Source of the DNA: Marivirga aurantiaca
GTDB lineage: Bacteria > Bacteroidota > Bacteroidia > Cytophagales > Cyclobacteriaceae
Direction of reading: 5' to 3'
Assembly: GCF_016679925.1 (NCBI RefSeq)
Contig: NZ_JAEQBW010000001.1
Coordinates: 744,001 to 808,000, forward strand
DNA length: 64,000 nt
Shown here in pieces: positions 25,544-34,830 of this stretch. The translations under genes were made by a program, and so were the position numbers. The notes under the pieces were generated by a model. That model ran no database searches, was not told the DNA's origin, and saw nothing but the letters and a program-made list of their open reading frames with translations. Position 1 is the stretch's first letter; every line of letters starts with the position of its first letter.

Positions 25544-25783
25544 TAATTAATACGATTGCAAAAATAATTGATTTCTCTTAATAATGAAAATGAGAAAACA
25601 GTCCGGATATTATTTATCATTTATTTCATTGGAAACCTGGTTTTTCATCTGAGAAAATAGGCTTTGAATATGGAATGTTGTATCACTACAGAATAATTAT
25701 GTAAGAAATCAGCCTGATCTTTTACTCAATTTTGTAGTGAACCATTACCAACCAATAAACGGGTAAGCTTAAATCTTAAAATA

Positions 25784-26377
25784 ATGAAAAATCCATCTGA
25801 TGAAAAAAAGATAGGAACTGAAAATCCAGTTCCTATCACTGCTAAGGAGGAAGGTTTATCTGTACAGGAAAAATTCGAACCTGATATTTCTGGTGGCTTA
25901 AATGAATTGTTTGAAGACCAGTTAAAGCAAATTTATTGGGCTGAGAATGAATTGACAAAAACATTACAGCAGATGATTTCCAAAGCTACTTCTTTGGAAT
26001 TACATAGTGCTCTTTCCGAACACCTGGAAATTACAAGGCAACAAATCATTAGATTAGATGAGCTTTTCTCTAAACTTAAAATGAAAGCGGAAGGTGAAAA
26101 ATGTGAGGCTTTGGCAGGCTTAATCCTGGAAAGGGAAAAAACTATTAATAGAATAGAGGAGGGGGATTTATGTGATGCAGGAATTATTGCTGCAGCCCGA
26201 AAACTTGAGCATTATGAAATGGCTTCTTATAGTATACTGATTTCATTTGCTAAAGCTTTAAAGCTAAAAGATTCCTTAAGACTTTTGAACAAATCTTTAC
26301 AAGAGGAAAAAGAGTGTGACGAAGAGCTCTCAAACCTATCATTAGAAATTAATATTGAAGCTACATCATCGTCATGA
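25784..26377 (+). CDS. DUF892 ferritin-like (YciE/YciF) stress protein
   Basis: A 197-residue protein. After a polar N-terminal ~40 residues the DUF892 core begins with LNELFEDQLKQIYWAENELTKT, and continues with HLEITRQQIIRLDELFSKL and then DAGIIAAARKLEHYEMASY, whose Glu/His residues correspond to the di-metal site of the ferritin-like bundle. YciE/YciF-type proteins are small, stress-induced and of uncertain activity. A paralogue lies at 59179. It is followed 62 bp later by a PA2169 family protein, then by the metallopeptidase/ATP-grasp pair, all on the plus strand, and may share a promoter. Confidence 0.9.
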   Translation: MKNPSDEKKIGTENPVPITAKEEGLSVQEKFEPDISGGLNELFEDQLKQIYWAENELTKTLQQMISKATSLELHSALSEHLEITRQQIIRLDELFSKLKMKAEGEKCEALAGLILEREKTINRIEEGDLCDAGIIAAARKLEHYEMASYSILISFAKALKLKDSLRLLNKSLQEEKECDEELSNLSLEINIEATSSS

Positions 26378-26439
26378 TGGGTCTGCCAATCATTATTATA
26401 ATTCAAATCCAATAGTATCAATGCAAAAATAAAACTGAA

Positions 26440-26883
26440 ATGAAAAACTCCAATCAAACTACAATAAATTATTTAAATAAGTTGATTTCAATAATTGAGA
26501 TGGGCAAAGAAAGTTACCAGCAAGCTGCTGAGAAAGTTTTGGATCCAAGGCTTAAAGAAGAAATACTGAAGATTTACCAGGAAAAACATGAGTTTTCAGT
26601 TCAGTTACAACAGGAAGTTATAAAACTCAACGGGGTGCCAAAAAAGGATATCAATCAGGTGGAAGCTTTGCGTATTTTGGGACCTGATTTAAAATCTGCC
26701 CTTACCTCTGGAGATCGTTTTGCAGTTATGAATGTCTGCATTTCAGTAGAAGAAATTGCCATTGAGGAATATAAAAACACCTTAGAAAATCAGGAATTTC
26801 CTCTTAGAATAAAAGAAGTCATCACACAACAATTAGATGGTATTGAACGTGCTTTTTTGTTTATGGCAACACAATTTGTCTGA
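26440..26883 (+). CDS. PA2169 family four-helix-bundle protein (DUF2383)
   Basis: A 147-residue protein with the pattern NKLISIIEMGKESYQQAAEKVLD (residues 11-33) and KHEFSVQLQQEVIKLNGVPKK, matching the ferritin-like PA2169/DUF2383 group, whose helices carry Glu/His metal ligands. It has no signal peptide. It lies 62 bp after the DUF892 protein and 87 bp before the DUF1704 metallopeptidase in the same direction. The function in oxidative or osmotic stress is inferred from similar loci. The ATG start is supported by the short AT-rich leader and the usual family length. Confidence 0.85.
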   Translation: MKNSNQTTINYLNKLISIIEMGKESYQQAAEKVLDPRLKEEILKIYQEKHEFSVQLQQEVIKLNGVPKKDINQVEALRILGPDLKSALTSGDRFAVMNVCISVEEIAIEEYKNTLENQEFPLRIKEVITQQLDGIERAFLFMATQFV

Positions 26884-26970
26884 AATTTATCAACTCTAAC
26901 GGTTAAAACTGTGTAACATATACAATGGGATTATTTTAATCCAAATTTTGCTATACAACAATTGTAGGAA

Positions 26971-28803
26971 ATGAAAGAAGGTATTTATCAGTCTCTCATT
27001 CAGTCGATCCAATCAGGAGAGCACCTGAATATGAAGTTAGGAAAAAGTGGGAAAATCAAAATAGAACGCAAGTTACCATTCCTGCTTATCCATAGAAATA
27101 CTGATCCTAAAAATAAAATGGTACCCAGATTGATAACAGGTGAATCTTCTTTTTTACTCACTACCCCTGACGAAAACCATACCGGCAAATTAGCTAAAGG
27201 CATTAAAACAATTGGTAAAAAAATATCCCGGGAATTTGGGGCAGTAATGATAATAGAAATCTGGATCGGAAAACCTGACAGTAAAACCTTTAGGATAAAG
27301 GCTGCCAAAATAAAAGCTCCTGCAACCATTGATACACTTACGAAAGGTTTAAATGACTATTGTGTTAGAAATAAAAGCCTTGATGTAAAAGTTGAACGAA
27401 CCACTGACAGACACCCACCTGATATGGAACCCATTTTGACCATTGAGCAGTGCCAGGAAATGGGAGCCTTTTTAATAGGTTTGGAAATACCTCCTTTTTT
27501 TAAAGATGAGTCTGAAAAGGAGTTTTACTTTATGGAGTTCAGACAATTCAAAACAGCTTTTTCAAAAATCATCAGAAAAGCACTATATGAATTTATAAGA
27601 GTACAAACTACTTTTGAAATTTCCAGCTTCAATATGTTGGGAAGCACTAAAATCAATAAGCTCGTCTGGGAAATAGATCAGCAATTGTTCGACATACAAA
27701 ATAATTTCCAGTTTTTGCTTTTGATATCGCCTACCAATGTGAATGAGGCTCTGGTGAAATTTACAGTCAATAACTATAAAGGGAATCCCCAATTTCTATA
27801 CAGGTTATTGCCAATAGATCCGGATTATCTGAAAGAAGAGTTATTTAAAATTAAAATCAGAGATATAGAAGACCCCACATTGGCTTTTTTGTTTATGGAC
27901 AAAAGGGAAGAGATAGAAAAGCAGGTAACGATGTTAAAGGAACGTGGGACAGTCAATTTTAAATTTAGTAGCATTAGGCTCTATAGCGCGGTGGATAAAC
28001 AGTTGTATGAAACAGCAAGCTCTTTGTTAAATGAGGTTTCGCCCGAAGAGGAATACAAGGGAAAATTTCTGGATTGTCGCGAAATGGCGGATTTGTGCAG
28101 AAAAGAAATAGATTATTACCGGCAGTTTTATCATGAAATGGATGCCAGGGTATATGTAAAGCCGGATATAATTGGCATGTTGGTTTCAAAAGGCCAACTA
28201 TATATAGGTGAAAAATATCGGGTGCCGGAAAACCGTGTGGAGGCATTAATACATCATGAAGTGGGTACCCATGTACTTACCTTCTATAATGGGAGTGCTC
28301 AACCCTTTAAACAATTGTGTATAGGTTTAGCCGATTATGATGAACTGCAGGAAGGAATAGCCGTTTTAGCAGAGTACCTGGTTGGGGGACTTACAAAAGG
28401 AAGGCTCCGGCTTTTGGCAGCAAGGGTGGTGGCCGCCCATTGCCTTACGGAAGGATTTAATTTTGAGGAAACCTTTCATGAACTTACAGGCAGGTGTGGG
28501 ATGGATGTTGAAAATGCTTTTCAAATCACTGCCAGGATTCATCAGGGTGGAGGCTGTACCAAAGATATTATTTATTTAAGGGGTTTGATAAAATTACTGA
28601 ATTATATCAAAGAAGGAGGAGAGATCGAACCTTTGTTTATAGGGAAAATCGATTTGAAGCATGTTTCATTAATAAATGAACTTCGTGCCAGAAAAATATT
28701 AAAGCCGATGCCACTCTTTCCACGATATTTTAAAACAGATGAAGCCAAAGAAAGGTTTGAAAGAATAAAAAAAGGAATAGCATTGAAGGAACTGGTAGAT
28801 TAA
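26971..28803 (+). CDS. DUF1704 / QEGLA-motif metallopeptidase (MATCAP-like tyrosine carboxypeptidase family)
   Basis: A 610-residue cytosolic protein. Its active site is the HExxxH motif HHEVGTH (residues 428-434; zinc ligands His429 and His434, catalytic Glu430), followed by the family-defining QEGLA-type motif LQEGIAVLAEYL (QEGIA 460-464), which supplies the further zinc-binding Glu. This is the DUF1704/TIGR02421 family, whose animal members remove C-terminal Tyr from tubulin; bacterial members are uncharacterised peptidases. It ends 29 bp before the ATP-grasp gene, so it forms an operon with it. The N-terminal half (1-350) is mostly helical with no second motif seen. Confidence 0.9.
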   Translation: MKEGIYQSLIQSIQSGEHLNMKLGKSGKIKIERKLPFLLIHRNTDPKNKMVPRLITGESSFLLTTPDENHTGKLAKGIKTIGKKISREFGAVMIIEIWIGKPDSKTFRIKAAKIKAPATIDTLTKGLNDYCVRNKSLDVKVERTTDRHPPDMEPILTIEQCQEMGAFLIGLEIPPFFKDESEKEFYFMEFRQFKTAFSKIIRKALYEFIRVQTTFEISSFNMLGSTKINKLVWEIDQQLFDIQNNFQFLLLISPTNVNEALVKFTVNNYKGNPQFLYRLLPIDPDYLKEELFKIKIRDIEDPTLAFLFMDKREEIEKQVTMLKERGTVNFKFSSIRLYSAVDKQLYETASSLLNEVSPEEEYKGKFLDCREMADLCRKEIDYYRQFYHEMDARVYVKPDIIGMLVSKGQLYIGEKYRVPENRVEALIHHEVGTHVLTFYNGSAQPFKQLCIGLADYDELQEGIAVLAEYLVGGLTKGRLRLLAARVVAAHCLTEGFNFEETFHELTGRCGMDVENAFQITARIHQGGGCTKDIIYLRGLIKLLNYIKEGGEIEPLFIGKIDLKHVSLINELRARKILKPMPLFPRYFKTDEAKERFERIKKGIALKELVD

Positions 28804-28832
28804 ATTATTTTTTAAAAAACTAACAACCAAAA

Positions 28833-29882
28833 ATGAAAATAGGATTTGTAGTGAACCAGATTGCCACTGAAGAAGCATGGTACGATACCACATTATTATC
28901 TTCCAACGCTGTACAACGAGGCCATGAAGTTTATGTAATGGAAGTGGGAGATTTAATGTATTTGGAAAATGGACACATGGGTGCTCCTGCTATAAAGGTT
29001 TCCAACTCAAAATTCAGAAATCTGGAGAATTACCTGAAACATATACAAGATAAAGAGGCTGAAAGGATTAAAGTTTCATCAAAGGAACTTGATGTGTTAT
29101 TTTTGCGCAATAATCCAAGTGAAGAAGAAAGGGCAAGAAACTGGGCCAAAACGGCCGGAATGATATTTGGTCAGATAGCTGTGGAAAAAGGAGTACTGGT
29201 GCTGAATGATCCATATTCACTCATGACCTCCTATAATAAAATGTATTTCCAACATTTTCCAGAGGAGGTACGGCCAAGGACAATCATTTCAAGAAATATC
29301 GATGAAATAAAAGAGTTTTATAAGAAGGAAGGAGAGAAAATTATTCTCAAGCCGCTGCAGGGTTCAGGGGGTAAGGATGTATTCCTGATAGACAATACCA
29401 CTAACATTAATCAGATAGTTGAAACAATTAGTAGATATGATTTTCTGATAGCGCAGGAATATTTACCAGAGGCAAAAGATGGTGATACGAGAGTAATTAT
29501 GATAAATGGCAAAATACTGGAAGTTAAAGGAAAACCTGCTGCCATGATGCGCCAGAATAAAGCCGGAGATATCCGTAGCAATATTCATGCTGGGGGAGTA
29601 CCCGTTAAAGCACAAATGACTGATGCCATCCGGAGATTATGCGCCATGGTGGCTCCCAAACTGAAGAAGGACGGTATGTTTATGGCCGGAATTGACATAG
29701 TAGGAAATAAAATCATGGAACTCAATTTGGATAGCCCCGGTGGTATAGTCAGTATTGAAAAGCTTCAAAAGGAGAAATTTGCTGCAGAAATCATTATAGC
29801 CATTGAGAAAAAGATTGAATATCAGCGATACTACCAGGGTAAATTGCCAAATGCTTATTTAGCTACTTTGGATATAGCGTAA
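28833..29882 (+). CDS. ATP-grasp ligase resembling glutathione synthetase (GshB-like)
   Basis: A 349-residue ATP-grasp enzyme. The N-terminal domain starts MKIGFVVNQIATEEAWYDTT. The central region shows the ATP-grasp blocks IILKPLQGSGGKDVFLI (Lys/Gly loop), IAQEYLPEAKDGDTRVIMI, and ELNLDSPGGIVSIE with the Asn/metal site. The scaffold is like prokaryotic glutathione synthetase, but the substrate loop differs, and there is no gshA-type gamma-glutamylcysteine ligase in the window. ATP-grasp enzymes join a carboxylate to an amine using ATP. It directly follows the DUF1704 peptidase, a recurrent pairing. The substrate, perhaps a peptide or protein tail, is not known. Confidence 0.85.
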   Translation: MKIGFVVNQIATEEAWYDTTLLSSNAVQRGHEVYVMEVGDLMYLENGHMGAPAIKVSNSKFRNLENYLKHIQDKEAERIKVSSKELDVLFLRNNPSEEERARNWAKTAGMIFGQIAVEKGVLVLNDPYSLMTSYNKMYFQHFPEEVRPRTIISRNIDEIKEFYKKEGEKIILKPLQGSGGKDVFLIDNTTNINQIVETISRYDFLIAQEYLPEAKDGDTRVIMINGKILEVKGKPAAMMRQNKAGDIRSNIHAGGVPVKAQMTDAIRRLCAMVAPKLKKDGMFMAGIDIVGNKIMELNLDSPGGIVSIEKLQKEKFAAEIIIAIEKKIEYQRYYQGKLPNAYLATLDIA

Positions 29883-30162
29883 GAGGAAATAGTAGACATA
29901 AATAATTTCAGCAGGAATATAAATGTAATTACATATAATGAGAGAGTGGATGATGATTAATATTCATCCTGCCACTATTAAACACATATTTTGCAAAAAA
30001 CCTTCCTTTTAACCTGAAAAACAGAGAATTCCGCTTTGACTTTCATCTAAATGATCCAGTGATTAGTCGAAGAAATTTATGTTTTTGAATTTTAATTGTT
30101 GCATTTCGTAGAAGGTTTTGTAGTTTTGGGGTCTGTTTGACTGCTTTTAAAAATATATTTGC
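29883..30162. other. intergenic region before the surface-protein operon
   Basis: 280 bp between the ATP-grasp gene and the large exported protein, which should contain the operon promoter. A weak hairpin (GGATGA ... TCATCC, 29948-29969) may terminate the upstream operon. A TATATTTG (30154-30161) lies immediately before the TTG start; it resembles a Bacteroidota -7 element but is too close for a conventional leader, so I do not name a promoter. Confidence 0.4.
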
Positions 30163-33100
30163 TTGAAAAACTTCTACCAATTCCTTTTAGCCCTTACTAT
30201 ACTCATACTTTATTCTGGTTTTGCTGAAGGCGCAATAACCCCAAGTAAAGACGGTGATAAAATTATTAGGTTGTCAAGAATCGAAAAAAGGTTAACGAAC
30301 CTTGGTTTTTTTTCAGCAGCAAATTCATCTATAACTATTCCTCAACGGGAAATCTTGTCAGTAGAAGGAGCCTCTATTCAATTTGAAAGGAATTTTGGAG
30401 AGGAGCCCACTTTCCCTGAATATTCAAATGAATCTCTTTACTGGGGTGACTTCCGGCCGAATGAAAATATTAATCAGGATTCTGTTGATTTCCACATTGG
30501 AAGTGCTTTGCAAATGCTTGAAAAAGTAACAGGAGAGGGCAGGTTAGTTGAACAGCTTACCTTAGACATGACGTTTCAATTACCTGTTGGTATAAAAAAA
30601 ACTATTGGTGAATTAGCGTATACCGTTATTTTCCATAAAGTAAGGCTTACTGAAACCAATGCATATGTAGATGCCTATTTAACAATCGAAATTCCTGAAT
30701 CGGAACAGCCATTGGTTTTTATGGGTAGGGGCATAGAGTTTTCTGCCGGAGGAGGTATTACAGGAGCAGGGAAATTAGAATTACTGGGAGATCGTAACAT
30801 ACCTTTATCAGATAATAAGATAATTATTACTTTATTAGGAGGATCACCCACTGAGCCAGGATTAACCTTTGCAGAATTTGATTGCTATGGTTTTAAAGAA
30901 TTGTCTATTGATGCAGAAGTTACTTTTTCCAAAGGTTTATTTATAAGAGAAAACCCCGATGGAAGTTTATCTGACAAAGAAATGGTAGTTTCCTTTAATA
31001 CGAAGGTTGCTGACTGGAATAATATTATGGTGGATGTGAGCTTACCTAAATTTCAATTAAGCAAATTAAAAGGGTGGAGCTTTGAAGTTAAAAATGCTGT
31101 ATTAGATTTTTCCGATGAACAAAATGCTGCTTCCATTAAATTTCCTCAAGGTTATGAGTCTCCATTTTTACAGGAGGGTTCGGAAAAACTGTGGAGAGGA
31201 TTTTATTTAAATGAATTAACTATTACCCTTCCTCAGGAATTTAAGAAGAAAGACTCCGCACAAAGAACTACTTTGAAAGCCTATGAAATGATAATTGACG
31301 GAACAGGCTTTACAGGAGGTTTTTCTGCTAATAATATTTTAGATTTAAATGAAGGAAATGCGGATAAATGGAAGATGTCTGTAAATTCCATATCTGCTGA
31401 GTTTGTACAAAATGAGTTTGTAAAAGCAAGTTTTGATGGAGAGCTTTTAATACCAACTTTAAAAACTGACGAACCATTAAAGTATAGTGGGCTTATTCAA
31501 ACAGGTGGTAATTATCAAATTACTGCCAGCCTTCAGGATAGCCTGGCATTTGATTTATGGAAAGCAGATGTTGAATTGCTGCCTAATTCATTAATTGAGC
31601 TTAAAGTTGTTGAAGGTAAATTTAGACCTAAAGCGGTATTACATGGTAACATGAATATTACCCCCACGCTATCAAATGGTGAAAAAGGAGCTTCTTTGTT
31701 AGCTATTGATTTCCAATCTTTAACCATTCAATCACAAGCACCTTACCTAGATGCTGAATATTTTGGTTTTGGTTCCGAGCAGGTAAGCCAGAAAATGGCA
31801 AAATTCCCTATCACCATTGAATCAATAAGCTTTAAAAAAGAAGCCAATAAAGTAGGCTTATATTTTCTCTTTGATGTAAACCTTGTTAAATCTAGCGATA
31901 ATGGTTTTGGTGGAGGCGCAGGCTTAACTGTTTGGGCTAATTTAACTGAAAACGATGGGATCCAGAAATGGAAATATGATAAACTTCAGATTCATGAAAT
32001 AAGCATTAATGTTAAAAAAGACCCGGGCTTTTCTTTCAATGGAACTTTAACATTTTATGAGGACGACCCTACCTATGGAAGAGGCTTTAGAGGAAATGTA
32101 GATGCTACATTAGGAGGCATAGATGTAAATGCTACTGCTATTTTTGGGAATGTGAATAGCTTTAGATACTGGTATGTAGACGCAATGCTGGTTTCACAAA
32201 CTGGAATTCCGGTTGTTCCACCATTTTCCGTGAATGGTTTTGGAGGTGGAGCATATTACCATATGCGACAACAGGGACTTAATGAGAATATAGGATCTGC
32301 AATAGGGAAGTCTTCATCAGGAATTGTTTATGTGCCTGATGAAAATACATATCTGGGCATAAAAGCTTCAGTTGCTTTTAGTCTTGCAGGTTCGCAAGAA
32401 GCTTTAAATGGTGATGTTACCTTTGAAGTTAATTTTAATAAGCATGGAGGAGTTAACCAAATAGCTTTTGAAGGAAATGCTAAATTCATGACTACTAAAT
32501 TCTCTGCTGAAATAGATAAAATTAAGCAAGTAGCCTCTAAAATGAATGAAGGTGGTAATCCAATACCGGAAGACAACAGTAGTTCTATTCGTGGAAATGT
32601 TAAGCTGCTATTCGATAATGAAAATGATACTTTCTATGGAAATATTAAGGTTTTTGTCAATGTAGGAGGTGTTATACAAGGAATTGGAGCAAATGATTTA
32701 GCCGGGCAAGCTATCATCTATTTTGCTCCGGATGAATGGTATGTTCATATTGGAAGCCCCACTTCTCCGGTAGGTGTTGAGTTTCTTGGGATTGCCAGAA
32801 CGGAAAGCTATTTTATGGTAGGACATAATTTGCCGGATAGCCCGCCACCACCAGATCTGGTAACCGAAATTTTAGGAAATAAAGATTTAGATTATAATAG
32901 AAATTTAAATGATTTAAATGCAGGAAAAGGAATTGCATTTGGCTCAAGGCTTATAGTTGATACAGGAGACATGTCATTTCTTATATTCTATGGAAGATTT
33001 GCGGCTACTGCTGGCTTTGATATAATGTTAAAAGATTATGGGAACGTTTCCTGTGTAGGCCGTTCAGGCCCAATTGGTGTGGATGGCTGGTATGCTAATG

Positions 33101-34830
33101 GACAAGCCTTTGTTGGGATCATGGCTACTATTGGTATTAAAGTAAGGTTGAAATTCATAAAGAAAAATATAGAAATTTTTCATGGTGCAGCAGCTGCAGT
33201 TATGCAGGCTCAAGGGCCAAACCCTTTATGGATGAAAGGTGTAGTTGGAGGAAAGTACAGAGTGCTTAATGGATTGATAAAAGGATCTTTTGATTTTGAG
33301 GTAACAATAGGTGATAAATGTGAAATTGAGCAAAATGGTTCTCCATTGGATAATATTGACATTATAGCCGATCTTACTCCTCAGGAAGGAAGTAAAGAAG
33401 TTGATGTTTTTACTACTCCTCAAGCTATTTTCAATTTACCTATTAACAAAGAATTTGAATTAGTGGATGTTCAAAGTGTAAAGCATGTATATAAAGCCGA
33501 ATTAGAATACTTCAGAATAAAAAATGGTGGTGCTTCTTTGCCTGCAAACCTTATTTATAATGATAACAATGATGTATTAGGGCTACAGACTATTGATGTT
33601 TTTCCCTCAGAAAAAGAGTTGAAGCTCGAAGTTCAAATAATATTTAAAGAAAAACTTAATGGAAGCTGGAATGCCGTTTTAGAGGGAGGACAGCCTGTAA
33701 AAGAGTATAAGTCAATTAAATTTATGTCAGGTATTGAACCGGATTATATTCCTAAAAATAATATAGCCTATTCTTATCCTACAGAGGGCATGGTTAACTT
33801 TTATCAGAATCAGGTAAATGCGGGTTATGTTAAGCTTAAACAAGGTATGGAAAGGCCGTTTGAGAACGATGGAAGTTGGAATTTTCAGGTTTCGTTTACT
33901 GATGAGGCAAATGTGAAGAAAAGAAGTAATTTTTCTTATGATGCTTCAGCCAGACAGGTTAACTTTTCTATTCCTAACAATATAGCTAACAATAAATCAC
34001 TAAAATTTGATTTATTGCGTGTTCCTAAAGCAAAAGCAGGCGCTATAGATAGAAACGTTGATAGTGTAGTTACAAGTACAGCTATTGCAGGGGGTGAAAA
34101 TCTATCTCTTGAAATAAAAACTAACAGTGCTGAAGGAAGCATTGAAACGCTACAGGAGAAATCTATTCTTGCCTTCTATATACGTTCAAGTGAATTCAAT
34201 ACGCTGGCGGAGAAGTTCACTTCAACAAAATATACAATCAATACTGGCTGGAGGTATCCTATTCGCCCGGGAATTCATGAACTTGGTTATACCTTAAAAA
34301 ATCTGACAGAAGAATTTGATCAATTAGAGATATCTGGTGACCGGAGTACCGGACCTTTGGTTTCTTTTCAAGCTGATTTTAGTGGAAATAGCTGGTATAA
34401 CAGTCATATCTATCCTGTTATATATGATGATTACCCAATTAATAATTCTATCACCGTTGCTAATGACGAGGAAAGAAATCAATATAGCGTACCACCGGCT
34501 GAGGCTATTTATATCAGGCAATTAAGGGATGATTTCAGTATTGATCAAAGTACCGGGTTTCAGCAATCAATTCAGTTTAGCAATGCTTTAGCTATAATAT
34601 ATAATATTGCTGATGTGGCTGAGAGAGATTTTATCACCCTAAGAAATAAAGCTGCCAATTATTACCTGAACAGAACCAAAACTACAAGAGTAAATCTTTT
34701 ACTCAATTCTGACTTTCCAGTAGTGAGAAAGGGCTATTATAAAATTAAAGTTAATTACAATCTTCCTGGTAAAGAAACGCCTATAAGTGCTTATCAATTC
34801 CAGTTATATAATCCAGTAGGTATAGAATGA
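30163..34830 (+). CDS. large exported protein of unknown function, first gene of the surface operon
   Basis: A 1,555-residue protein with a hydrophobic signal peptide (FLLALTILILYSGFAEGA). The start codon is TTG at 30163: the upstream in-frame codons reach a stop at 30148 and no ATG lies near the signal peptide. The mature protein is rich in Asn, Gly, Asp and Ser, with long beta-strand-like stretches and few Cys. Glycine-rich segments (VNGFGGGAYYHM, NGFGGGAGLTV) loosely recall large beta-rich DUF6603-type proteins; this is an impression only. It has no T9SS sorting domain at its C-terminus. The stop overlaps the Fn3 start by ATGA, so it acts with the two downstream genes. Confidence 0.75.
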   Translation: MKNFYQFLLALTILILYSGFAEGAITPSKDGDKIIRLSRIEKRLTNLGFFSAANSSITIPQREILSVEGASIQFERNFGEEPTFPEYSNESLYWGDFRPNENINQDSVDFHIGSALQMLEKVTGEGRLVEQLTLDMTFQLPVGIKKTIGELAYTVIFHKVRLTETNAYVDAYLTIEIPESEQPLVFMGRGIEFSAGGGITGAGKLELLGDRNIPLSDNKIIITLLGGSPTEPGLTFAEFDCYGFKELSIDAEVTFSKGLFIRENPDGSLSDKEMVVSFNTKVADWNNIMVDVSLPKFQLSKLKGWSFEVKNAVLDFSDEQNAASIKFPQGYESPFLQEGSEKLWRGFYLNELTITLPQEFKKKDSAQRTTLKAYEMIIDGTGFTGGFSANNILDLNEGNADKWKMSVNSISAEFVQNEFVKASFDGELLIPTLKTDEPLKYSGLIQTGGNYQITASLQDSLAFDLWKADVELLPNSLIELKVVEGKFRPKAVLHGNMNITPTLSNGEKGASLLAIDFQSLTIQSQAPYLDAEYFGFGSEQVSQKMAKFPITIESISFKKEANKVGLYFLFDVNLVKSSDNGFGGGAGLTVWANLTENDGIQKWKYDKLQIHEISINVKKDPGFSFNGTLTFYEDDPTYGRGFRGNVDATLGGIDVNATAIFGNVNSFRYWYVDAMLVSQTGIPVVPPFSVNGFGGGAYYHMRQQGLNENIGSAIGKSSSGIVYVPDENTYLGIKASVAFSLAGSQEALNGDVTFEVNFNKHGGVNQIAFEGNAKFMTTKFSAEIDKIKQVASKMNEGGNPIPEDNSSSIRGNVKLLFDNENDTFYGNIKVFVNVGGVIQGIGANDLAGQAIIYFAPDEWYVHIGSPTSPVGVEFLGIARTESYFMVGHNLPDSPPPPDLVTEILGNKDLDYNRNLNDLNAGKGIAFGSRLIVDTGDMSFLIFYGRFAATAGFDIMLKDYGNVSCVGRSGPIGVDGWYANGQAFVGIMATIGIKVRLKFIKKNIEIFHGAAAAVMQAQGPNPLWMKGVVGGKYRVLNGLIKGSFDFEVTIGDKCEIEQNGSPLDNIDIIADLTPQEGSKEVDVFTTPQAIFNLPINKEFELVDVQSVKHVYKAELEYFRIKNGGASLPANLIYNDNNDVLGLQTIDVFPSEKELKLEVQIIFKEKLNGSWNAVLEGGQPVKEYKSIKFMSGIEPDYIPKNNIAYSYPTEGMVNFYQNQVNAGYVKLKQGMERPFENDGSWNFQVSFTDEANVKKRSNFSYDASARQVNFSIPNNIANNKSLKFDLLRVPKAKAGAIDRNVDSVVTSTAIAGGENLSLEIKTNSAEGSIETLQEKSILAFYIRSSEFNTLAEKFTSTKYTINTGWRYPIRPGIHELGYTLKNLTEEFDQLEISGDRSTGPLVSFQADFSGNSWYNSHIYPVIYDDYPINNSITVANDEERNQYSVPPAEAIYIRQLRDDFSIDQSTGFQQSIQFSNALAIIYNIADVAERDFITLRNKAANYYLNRTKTTRVNLLLNSDFPVVRKGYYKIKVNYNLPGKETPISAYQFQLYNPVGIE

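Noticed and set aside
28833-29882. Call as glutathione synthetase GshB
   Set aside because: Only the general ATP-grasp and GshB-like scaffold is visible, no gshA is nearby and it is paired with a DUF1704 peptidase, so I kept the wider ATP-grasp label.
30154-30161. TATATTTG as the promoter -7 box of the surface operon
   Set aside because: The predicted transcription start would fall inside or at the TTG start, and no -33 element is at the usual spacing.
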